From Winogradskyella sp. (GTDB lineage: Bacteria; Bacteroidota; Bacteroidia; Flavobacteriales; Flavobacteriaceae): a stretch of DNA of 64,000 nucleotides. Where the stretch lies: assembly GCA_002722255.1 (NCBI GenBank), contig PBLD01000001.1, positions 617,797 through 681,796 on the forward strand. Direction: 5' to 3'. The notes under the pieces were generated by a model. It made no database searches and was not told where the DNA came from. It saw only the letters and a program-made list of their open reading frames with translations. Position 1 is the first letter of the stretch; the number at the start of each line of letters is the position of its first letter. The position numbers were made by a program, and so were the translations under genes. Shown here in pieces: positions 1-8,600 of the stretch.

Positions 1-2521
1 TATAGTAAGTAAATGTATGTCCAAATTCAATTTCAACATTGGTTTCTATACCTTGGAAAGCATTCACAACAGTTGATGTATGATCTTCGTAAGTTACATC
101 ACCAAAACTAGGGAAATTCACAATTCCTAAGGTAACATAGTTAACACCGTCTCCATCATTACTAGAAGGTTCAGACTGACAGTAGCCAGTATAGAAAGAG
201 CCTGGTCCAGAGAAAGAACTTAAGTTAGTAGGGTCACATTCTGCCTGCACATAGAAATCATAGTCTGTATCAGACGTTAAACCTGTTAAAGTATATGGGT
301 TAGTAGTTACACCAGTAACTAAAGTACCTGTTCCCGGCGTAAATCCAGCAGGACCATACTCTATATTCCAAGTAGTAGATGTGCCATTTTCAGTCCAGCC
401 TACTTCAGTTGAAGTTAAACTTAAGTTGTTAGACGTTAAGTCAGTTGGCTCAGGACATGTAGGAATTCCTCTTACGCGGAAATTATCAACAAAAACATCG
501 TTGTCTTGTGGGTCATCTACAGTACCCTCAGAGCCCAATATTCCAAATTGAACAACCTGACCAGCATAAGCCTCTAAAGTAACTACAGGATGTTCACCTG
601 CCGCAGAAACGACAGAAGAGCTATCATAAGTTAATAGAGGTGTCCATGTTGCACCATTATCATTAGTTATAAGTAACTGAACAATATCATCAGAACCAAG
701 TGTGCCAGCATTTGTAGTACTACCAAATTCCATGATTCCAAAGTCAAATTCTACCTGGAAAGGTCCTCCTGTTAGGTCAAATTGAGGAGATAATATCCAA
801 TCGCTCTTAGCAGCAAGCCATAAATTAATTTTATAAGCACCTGTAAAACCGTTGTTAAGGAAACCGTCAGCTAACCAACCGCCAGCTCCTAAATCACCAG
901 GTCCAGTTGTAGCGTCACCACTATCAGCTTCGTCCCAACAGTCTGGAATTATTGTATCAAATTGTTCTAGATAATCAGGAACATAAATATCACATAATGT
1001 TTCGAAAGTAAAAGGGCCAGTCCAACCGCTAAACTCACTTCCACAATCAGCTTGAACATAATAGTCATAAGATGTTACAGCTGTTAATCCTGAGACTGTG
1101 TAAGGGTTTGTAACACCTGTATGAGTTGGTGTTCCAGTAGGAGGTGTACCAGATGTAACTATTTCAATATTCCATGCTGATACAGTGCCATCTTGATTCC
1201 AACTTAATTCAGCACTATTAGCCGTAATTGCAGCCGCAGTTAAAGAAGTAGGATTAAAACAAGAAGGAGCTTCATCAAAAGTCACATCATCTATAGCGAT
1301 GTCATCATAAAAATCGCCAGTTACTATTTCAGAGAATATAAAACGAGCTTGAACGTCTCCTGTAATTGTCAATGTACTTAAATCTAGAACAATTAAGGTC
1401 CACCCACTAGTATTGGTATTAAAAGTACCCATACTATTCCAAGCAGCACCATCCCATACTTCTACATCGAGCTGAGAGTTGGCATTACCTTCATTATCAC
1501 TAATTTCATAAAAAGATAGTGCAGGTGTTGTTAAGCCAGAAACATCAACCAAAGGGCTTGTTAAAGTTCTTGGACCTTCATCGCCTGAAGAGTCACACCA
1601 TGCAAAATAATCATTAGTAGATGTTGTACCAGTTATGGTTCCGTTATTTCCAATATGATTAAATCCTGGATCGTTGTCAAAAAACCAATCTTCATTGCCG
1701 TCCATAGTCCAACATTGTGGAATTGTTCCACCGTTTTCAAATCCTTCAGAATATGGTGCAACAAAAGTTACACATTCAGTAGTAAATATATATGGACCAA
1801 CCCACAAACTTTCATCGCTAGGACCGCAATTAGCTTGATAGTATACATAATATTCAGTAGCTGGGTTTAAAGAAGTTAAAGAAACATTTGGCGAACCTGT
1901 AGGCGAAATAGAAGATTCGGCTTCACCATTTCCAGGAGTAAAATCAGCACCGCTATTATATTCAATATTCCAATCGGTTTCAGATAGACCGACTGTCCAG
2001 TCTAAATTGGCAGAAGTAGCAGTTATTGCGCTAGCCACCATATTAGAAGGTTCTATACAAGTTGGCGCTTCAAAAAGCGTAACTACGATGTTAGACCAAT
2101 CTGCATCTGAGCCACCGTAACTTTGATTTAGTACTATATCTATATATCCATCCGTTGTTGGATCGTAGACACCTGCTAAATCCCCAGAAAAGGTAAGTGT
2201 TGCATCAGCACCGCTGTTAGCGCTACCAGTAGTTGCGGGATCTATGATTACCGAACCAGCACTTGTGGTAAAAGTAATGTCCGCTTCAGAGGACCATGGG
2301 CCACCACCTCCGGCGCTCCAGTCTACAGTAACAGTAAAAGAATCATAAGCACCAGAAGAGGAAGCTGGAACCCCAACTGAATTTGCTACGTCGTTTATAC
2401 TGATGGTAACAGGAGTCCCTTCAGCTACGTTTGTAGGCCCTATAATTGTGCTAAAATCATATTGGGCGCTTGCGGTAATGCAGAACCCTAGCATAATAAG
2501 AAATAAGGTAATCTTTTTCAT
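1..2521 (-). CDS. Giant secreted adhesin-like protein, C-terminus beyond window edge
   Basis: The reading frame is open from the ATG at 2521 to base 1 (840 residues) and continues outside the window. It begins with a signal peptide (MKKITLFLIMLGFCITASAQ). Modules alternate after that: a calx-beta-like start, a fibronectin type III-like domain, a MAM/choice-of-anchor J-like module at residues 248-421, another FN3 domain, a second jelly-roll-like domain, FN3 again, and then the start of a GEVED-like domain (begins YCQSEPSSNDGDGVNYV). Such proteins in Flavobacteriaceae are exported by T9SS, but the sorting domain would lie off the window, so this is inference. It is a paralogue of the 1779-residue protein at 5679-11018, sharing modules and upstream leader. 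Confident as a gene; the exact ligand is unknown. Confidence 0.9.
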   Translation of the reverse strand, partial: MKKITLFLIMLGFCITASAQYDFSTIIGPTNVAEGTPVTISINDVANSVGVPASSSGAYDSFTVTVDWSAGGGGPWSSEADITFTTSAGSVIIDPATTGSANSGADATLTFSGDLAGVYDPTTDGYIDIVLNQSYGGSDADWSNIVVTLFEAPTCIEPSNMVASAITATSANLDWTVGLSETDWNIEYNSGADFTPGNGEAESSISPTGSPNVSLTSLNPATEYYVYYQANCGPSDESLWVGPYIFTTECVTFVAPYSEGFENGGTIPQCWTMDGNEDWFFDNDPGFNHIGNNGTITGTTSTNDYFAWCDSSGDEGPRTLTSPLVDVSGLTTPALSFYEISDNEGNANSQLDVEVWDGAAWNSMGTFNTNTSGWTLIVLDLSTLTITGDVQARFIFSEIVTGDFYDDIAIDDVTFDEAPSCFNPTSLTAAAITANSAELSWNQDGTVSAWNIEIVTSGTPPTGTPTHTGVTNPYTVSGLTAVTSYDYYVQADCGSEFSGWTGPFTFETLCDIYVPDYLEQFDTIIPDCWDEADSGDATTGPGDLGAGGWLADGFLNNGFTGAYKINLWLAAKSDWILSPQFDLTGGPFQVEFDFGIMEFGSTTNAGTLGSDDIVQLLITNDNGATWTPLLTYDSSSVVSAAGEHPVVTLEAYAGQVVQFGILGSEGTVDDPQDNDVFVDNFRVRGIPTCPEPTDLTSNNLSLTSTEVGWTENGTSTTWNIEYGPAGFTPGTGTLVTGVTTNPYTLTGLTSDTDYDFYVQAECDPTNLSSFSGPGSFYTGYCQSEPSSNDGDGVNYVTLGIVNFPSFGDVTYEDHTSTVVNAFQGIETNVEIEFGHTFTYY
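1259..1780 (-). repeat. 522-bp MAM-like module repeat, copy 1
   Basis: This block encodes residues 248-421 of the truncated adhesin, from TECVTF to DEAPSC. It is most like the copy at 8823-9344 of the neighbouring adhesin: the encoded proteins are almost the same (both carry EDWFFDNDPGFNHIG and GDFYDDIAIDDVTFDEAP) while the DNA differs at many third codon positions. Confidence 0.8.
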
Positions 2522-2659
2522 AGTTTTAGGTTTGTTATTAAATAATTAAACCTTTCTAATTTGAAAATTAGAAAGGAATATTTGTTTTTAAGTTAGTATT
2601 CAGAAGCCGTTCAATATATAGTGAAAACGCTACTCTAGCTTTTTCTGAAATGTGAATTT

Positions 2660-2719
2660 ATAAAAAATGACTATTAAGATTATATTAACATTGTGATAAT
2701 AGATTAAATGCTCTTATTT
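2660..2719 (-). promoter_or_regulatory. Conserved leader element, copy 1 (paired with 11157-11216)
   Basis: This 60-bp block lies 139-198 bases upstream of the start at 2521. It matches, at exactly the same distance, the block upstream of the adhesin gene starting at 11018. Read on the minus strand, the shared core has three spaced TTAA cores and ends in a CATTTTTTAT run. The spacing and conservation suggest a shared promoter or regulator site; its function is inferred. Confidence 0.6.
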
Positions 2720-2751
2720 CCGATTAAAGGAGAGTGATTTTGAGTTTTTTT

Positions 2752-2792
2752 CATAAAAAAAAGGCTTTGGGTTTAAATCCAAAGCCTTTTTA
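2752..2792 (-). terminator. Rho-independent terminator after the PorE-like gene
   Basis: A GGCTTTGG/CCAAAGCC stem with an 8-base AT loop is flanked by a run of eight A on the plus strand, which reads as a U-tract on the minus strand. It lies just beyond the stop of the gene at 2809 and closes the adhesin-porP-porE unit. Confidence 0.85.
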
Positions 2793-2808
2793 ACATTTTA
2801 TCTAAAGA

Positions 2809-4719
2809 TTATTCGTTTTCTGAAGTTTTTAGAATTTTAAACTCAGAACGTCTGTTTTGGGCATGTTGCTCATCGGAGCAATTGGTACCACAATCAATTT
2901 TAGGTTCGGTTTCACCTTTACCTTCAGCAGCGATACGCGAAGCATCAATACCTTTAGAGATGACGTATTGTTGTGTGCTCTTAGCTCTACGTTGCGATAG
3001 TCTTTGGTTATAAGAGTTAGAACCTCTACTATCTGTATGAGATGTCGCATTGATAACCAAATCTGGATATTTGTTCATGATTTGAACTAGTTTATCCAAT
3101 TCAAAAGCTGCCTGAGCAGTGATATTAGATTTGTCGAAGTCAAAATAGATAGGGTTAAGTACGATTTCATCAGGAGTCATAATTTTTTCAATAGGATCTA
3201 AAGAAATTTGAACCGCTAGCTCTTCCTCGCTTGTCCCTTTAACAGGCACTTTTTTGCTTTCAAAGTCTTCCATGACCACCTCAAGTTCAGAGTCCTGCTC
3301 GCACTCAACAATAAATTCAGCAACACCTTCTTCGTTTGTGGTTTTTGTAACGACCTTATTACCTTCAGCATCGTATAACGAAACAGAAGCTCCGTTTAAA
3401 GGCGCTCTGGTAACATCATCCAATACAGTAGCCGTAATTAAAACATCACAAAGTGGTTGAAGTTTTTTAAATGCGTAGACGTCATCACTACCTTGCCCAC
3501 CATCTCTGTTAGAAGATACAAAACCTTCTTCGGTTTCTTCATTAATAGAGAACGCAAAATCATCACCATTACTGTTAATAGGAATACCAACATTTCTAAC
3601 AGGTGCCATTTTACCATCTATAACTTTGGTATAAAACACATCCATACCACCTAGACCTAAATGACCATTAGAAGAGAAATAAAGGGTGTTGTTGCTACTT
3701 ATGTAAGGGAACATTTCTTGTCCTTCAGTATTCACTTTTTGCCCTAAGTTTTCAGGCTCACCAATAGTACCATCTTCATTGATGGCCGCTTTGTAAATAT
3801 CAAAGTTACCATAGCCGCCAGGCATGTTAGAAGAGAAATATAATGTAGCACCATCTGCACTTACAGACGGATTTTTAACAGAATAGTTTTCGCTATTAAC
3901 AGCCAAACTTTCAATAGTGTCCCAATCGTCACCTAACTTAGTAGCTTTAAATAAGTACAATTGGCTATAACGCACCTTGCTTAAAGAGTCTTTTTCAAAA
4001 TCTTTTTCAAAATAGCTTTCTCTAGAGAAGTACATGGTCTTACCATCAGGTGTAAAAGAAACCAAACCTTCATGGTATTTTGTATTGATTTTATTGTTCA
4101 TTAAAGTAGCAGTACCATACGAGCCGTCAGCATTTTTAGTTAATGAGTAGATATCTAAGAATGGCTGCTCATTCCAACCGTAATTTTTACGATTGTCGTT
4201 TCTGGCAGAAGTGATGTAAAGTTTACCATCGTGTTCTATACCACCAAACTCTGATTGCGCGGTATTAAAACCAGCATCTTGCACATTAAACTTTTTACCT
4301 TGCTCTAAAATTTTTGGCAAATAGTTAGGGTTTTTTCTAAAGGCAGTTGCTCTGTTGTCTGAAGGACGCATAGAAGCAAATTTTTCCATTTGCTTGTTAG
4401 ATTCTTCATATTTTCCGTTTGCTTTAAGCATTTCAGAGTATTTGTAGATCATTTCAGGATTATCTTCAGACTCTAAAGCTTTGGCATACCATTTCTCGGC
4501 TTCAACGGTATTGAAGATGTTGTAATAACATTCAGCCAATTGTCCATAAACATAGGCAGAACCTTCTCCTTTGTCAATGAGTTTTTTGTAGCTTTCAGCG
4601 GCATCAACGTATTCGAACCTAGCGAATTCCTTGTCAGCCTTTTTAGTGTTTTTGTTTTGAGCAGTTAAGCATAAACCACTCATTAACATGATAAATAATA
4701 GTGTTTTTAAGTTTTTCAT
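2809..4719 (-). CDS. PorE-like T9SS OmpA-family protein (TPR, PD40, CRD, OmpA)
   Basis: The 636-residue protein has a signal peptide ending near LCLTAQ, TPR-like helices at about 20-110, WD40/PD40 beta-propeller repeats at about 150-400 (repeated LYFSSNxxGGxGxxDxY motifs), a carboxypeptidase-regulatory-like domain at about 425-510, and a C-terminal OmpA peptidoglycan-binding domain at about 520-636 with the NRRSEFKI signature. This order matches PorE of Porphyromonas gingivalis, which tethers the T9SS to peptidoglycan. It is the last gene of a three-gene unit with the type B adhesin and PorP/SprF, 19 bases after the latter, so it probably helps secrete or anchor that adhesin. Such cassettes are multi-copy in flavobacteria, so orthology to the core PorE is not certain. 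Confidence 0.88.
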   Translation of the reverse strand: MKNLKTLLFIMLMSGLCLTAQNKNTKKADKEFARFEYVDAAESYKKLIDKGEGSAYVYGQLAECYYNIFNTVEAEKWYAKALESEDNPEMIYKYSEMLKANGKYEESNKQMEKFASMRPSDNRATAFRKNPNYLPKILEQGKKFNVQDAGFNTAQSEFGGIEHDGKLYITSARNDNRKNYGWNEQPFLDIYSLTKNADGSYGTATLMNNKINTKYHEGLVSFTPDGKTMYFSRESYFEKDFEKDSLSKVRYSQLYLFKATKLGDDWDTIESLAVNSENYSVKNPSVSADGATLYFSSNMPGGYGNFDIYKAAINEDGTIGEPENLGQKVNTEGQEMFPYISSNNTLYFSSNGHLGLGGMDVFYTKVIDGKMAPVRNVGIPINSNGDDFAFSINEETEEGFVSSNRDGGQGSDDVYAFKKLQPLCDVLITATVLDDVTRAPLNGASVSLYDAEGNKVVTKTTNEEGVAEFIVECEQDSELEVVMEDFESKKVPVKGTSEEELAVQISLDPIEKIMTPDEIVLNPIYFDFDKSNITAQAAFELDKLVQIMNKYPDLVINATSHTDSRGSNSYNQRLSQRRAKSTQQYVISKGIDASRIAAEGKGETEPKIDCGTNCSDEQHAQNRRSEFKILKTSENE

Positions 4720-4738
4720 AATAGTTTAGCTTAACGGA

Positions 4739-5650
4739 TTAAAAGTATCTAGGTGAACGTGAAACTCGTTTCGGGAAATTAAGATCGAACAACAACATTA
4801 CCTCGTGAGATGCAGGAGCAAAAGCTTTAATGTCTGAAGACACAGCGTCGTAAGCATATCCAACCCTTAGAGACGGAGACAGCGCAAAATTAACTAAACC
4901 AGAAAAGGAATCGTCCAATCTGTAAGAAGCACCAATTTCAAATTTTTTGAAGAACCTTGCATTAAGGTTCACATCAAAAGATGTAGGAGCATCAAAAGCA
5001 GACTTAACCATAAAAGATGGTTTTAATTCTGTGTTAGGCGATAGGTCAAACACATAACCACCCGTTAGGAAATAGTGCTGTGTTTCAGAACCGATTTTAT
5101 TTCCGTTAGCATCAAGATGTACAGAGGATAACATATTAGGCACCGACAGCGATACATAATATTTATTGGTGTAATAGAAGAAACCAGCACCAATATTTGG
5201 TGTGGTCTCATTGATTTGCATACCAAAGAAAGGGTCACCCTCATCAATAACATCTACATTACCACTGGTAAGGTTAATATCATGGAAGGTTGCCCCAGCT
5301 TTAACACCAAAGGCCAGTCTATGTTCGCCACCCAACTTTAAGGTATAGGATAGATCAACATAGGCATTAGTTTCTTTAACGGGACCAATCTGGTCAGCAA
5401 TAAGTGATACGCCCAATCCAAGATTACTTCCTATGGGAGCATGCCCAAAGAACGTTCCTGTTTCAGGGCCACCATCTATTTTGGACCATTGGTTTCTGTA
5501 TAATAATCCAAAAGAGAGGTTTTCTCTAGAGCCTGCATATGCAGGATTCATAATGTTCATATTATACATGTACTGGGTGTACTGAGGGTCTTGTTGCCCA
5601 TACATTTGCAATGCAAGGAAGAAAACCGCTATTATCGTGAGTTTTTTCAT
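4739..5650 (-). CDS. PorP/SprF family T9SS outer-membrane protein
   Basis: The 303-residue protein has a signal peptide (MKKLTIIAVFFLALQMYGQ) followed by the family hallmark QDPQYTQYMYNMNIMNPAYA. The rest is alternating strands typical of a small outer-membrane barrel, and it ends in an aromatic residue (PRYF). PorP/SprF proteins act with T9SS in the export or attachment of partner adhesins carrying type B C-terminal domains. In Flavobacterium johnsoniae SprF serves SprB. Here the partner is evidently the 1779-residue protein encoded 28 bases upstream, and the PorE-like gene lies 19 bases downstream. The length is normal for the family. Confidence 0.92.
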   Translation of the reverse strand: MKKLTIIAVFFLALQMYGQQDPQYTQYMYNMNIMNPAYAGSRENLSFGLLYRNQWSKIDGGPETGTFFGHAPIGSNLGLGVSLIADQIGPVKETNAYVDLSYTLKLGGEHRLAFGVKAGATFHDINLTSGNVDVIDEGDPFFGMQINETTPNIGAGFFYYTNKYYVSLSVPNMLSSVHLDANGNKIGSETQHYFLTGGYVFDLSPNTELKPSFMVKSAFDAPTSFDVNLNARFFKKFEIGASYRLDDSFSGLVNFALSPSLRVGYAYDAVSSDIKAFAPASHEVMLLFDLNFPKRVSRSPRYF

Positions 5651-5678
5651 TATAAATTAAGTTGATTCAGTTAGTTGA

Positions 5679-8600
5679 TTATCTGTTAATATATACCCAT
5701 GCGCTCTTTTGCTTGGCACCACCTTCGTAGATTACGGTATAGAAATACGTACCTACAGGCAGTTCCTCACCATCATTGGTCTGGCCTTCCCATTCGTCCA
5801 CATAGTTGTTTTTAGAATAAACCAATGTTCCGTTTCTGTTGAAAATTTCAAGTTTTACAACATCGAAACTACTAAGATCGAAGGTGTCATTTAGATCATC
5901 ATTGTTAGGTGATATACCTTCAGGGAAAACACAAGACTCAGCTTCTTCAACGAATGCTGTTACGGTATTTGAACATTGTGTGTCATTAAATACAATTTCT
6001 GCAGAATAGTCTCCCGAAACTAAAACAGTATCTAATGTTAAACCACTTGCACCAGGAATATCAACTCCATCTAACGACCAAGTTACAGAAACATCTGTAG
6101 CAGTGAAGTTATCTGGTATAATACCTATTGAAACAGGCACTGTTGCATTTGGACAAACTATGTATTCAAATTGTTGATCGAAAGTAGCTAAAGGAACTAT
6201 ATTAACTACTAAATCGAAAGATGTAGTTTCATAACATCCTGTATTGATATCTTCAACTCTTACAAATACTGTTTCACCACTACTTGTATAAGGGCTTGTT
6301 AATGCTCCAGTACTATTATCTGCATCGGCTTGAGATGAGTGATATGTAATCGTAACATCTGAGCTTGCACTCACTTCATCATCTATTGAAGTTAAATCAA
6401 ACTCAGTAGAACCATCTACATTACCGTCTGAATCATCACAAACAACAAAGTTTTCAGGTTGGTTAACCACTGGTCTAGGGTTAACAACTAACTCTACTTC
6501 AGACAACTGGCGACATCCTAAGAACCCTTCACTGGCAGCTGTTGCATCTTCAATTCTTATTATTAATGTTTCACCAGAGCTAGTGTAAGGAGAAGATACA
6601 GCATTAATAGCTTGGTTAGCATCATTAATATTAGTGTAATAACTTACAACAAAATCTTCTCCTAAGTCTAATGAGGCAGTTAAGGCATCTAAATCAAAGT
6701 CTTCAACGCCATCAGAACCAGGTCCATCACAAACTGTAATGTTTTGAGGATCTACAGACGGAGCTTCATCAAATAATCTAACATCAATTAAAGCGGAGAA
6801 ATATGTTTCACTTTGATCACAAATTCCACCAAGAACTTGAACTTGATAAGTTCCAGACTCAGTAACTGTTAAATTAGGTTGGTTATAATCTGCAATAATA
6901 AATCCATCTCTATACCATCTAAATTCATCAACACTATAGAAAGTACTAGCTGTTAACTCTACGCTTGGATATCCACAGAATTCAAAAGTTTCATCAGGTG
7001 TTATAGGGTCTTCTATATCATCTTCAACTTCACCACCTTCTATAGATAGAACAACGTCACAAACAACATCACAGTTTGTTCCGTCTGGTGGTCCAGAATC
7101 TTGAGTAAATGTATAGAAACCAGGATCCTGCGAGAAGTTAGTTATTAATATAACATACACAGAGTTTGCAGGAACGTTAGTAAGAGTAATGGTTTCACTC
7201 GCTGTAGCAGAATAACTACAGTCTGCAATAGATTCAGGTAATAAATCTACACAACCACCTTGTTGGTCAACAAAAGGTCCCCAAACAATAAAGTCAATAT
7301 CTATAGGATTTCCAGATAAATCAACCTGATCTAAACTAAAGACATAATCACCTGCCACATCAAAATTAATAGTATTCCATTGAGGGTCTGGTTGAGATCC
7401 TAAACAATCGTAATCTAAATAAGGAGGTGCTGTTTGATCTCCAACAATACTTTCATATTGTATAGAAGGGTCAGCACAAATTGGTAATGCATCTAAACAA
7501 TAGGTAGGAGTACCAAGTGTACTGATACATAAATCGAATGTACTTGTTTCACTTGCACTACTAGCAGAGAAAACTCTTATATAATAAGTGTCTCCAACAA
7601 CTAATGATGGTGTTAAGCTAAATGTATCATCAGAACAATAAATTTCTACAAGGTTACCGCAATCACCACCATATAGAGCATGGTCTAAATTGGTAGTTCC
7701 ACCAGTTATATTTTGAATGTCTATAATTTGTTGGTCACCTGCAGCTGTAAATTGGAACCAAACATCATCATCTGGATCTCCACCACAAGATAATGGCACT
7801 CCTGATGGAGTTGCTGCTAAAATGGTTCCAGGTGTGGTAACACTACATGATTCATCAGTATTTACTGACGCTACAGTTGCACCATCGCAATTGTCATTGT
7901 CTGGTGGACATGCAAGTAATTGTATAGCTTGACTATTTATAATACAGTTTACATCATCATCATTACTTACAGAAACTATTACATCTTGAAGGAACGGGAA
8001 AGGACCAACTTGATAAACACCTACTGCTGTTACAGGAACAGTATCACTATTAATATTATTTGAAATTGTAAGGTTGGTTGCATCTCCTAAACTTGTAATA
8101 TCTACATCAATTAAGAATTGATCTCCATTTTCACAGTCATCAATTACAGTATAAGTTGCTTCAGGATTTATACATGTAGCACAAGAAACAGTATAATTTA
8201 TGCCATCAGCGTATGTAGCACTACCACTACCACAACTAACACTTCCATCAGAGTTTATATAAAAAGAAATTGTATCTCCGGTAGATTGAAATGATAAACC
8301 TCCAATATTACCTCCATTTCCATAATTGTCATCAGCTGGTGCGTAACCAGGGAAAGGGTTGCCATCAGAATCTAAGACAACTAATTCATCCCAGTTATTT
8401 TCTACAAACCCAGAATTAAATACAAGGTTTAAAGGTGTACCATCATTACTTGTAAAAGTAAATATAAGTGGATTTGTAGCACCTCCATTGTCATAACAAT
8501 AATCTATTGTTAATGGACCGTCATTAGCACAATCTAATGTAAAATCAGTTTGAATTGGTGTGTCAAATACAACAGGACCCACCCATTCACTAAATCCATT

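Noticed and set aside
7717-7932. Plus-strand open frames inside the large adhesin gene
   Set aside because: They are shadows of a strongly conserved modular gene on the other strand, without start signals or protein-like features.
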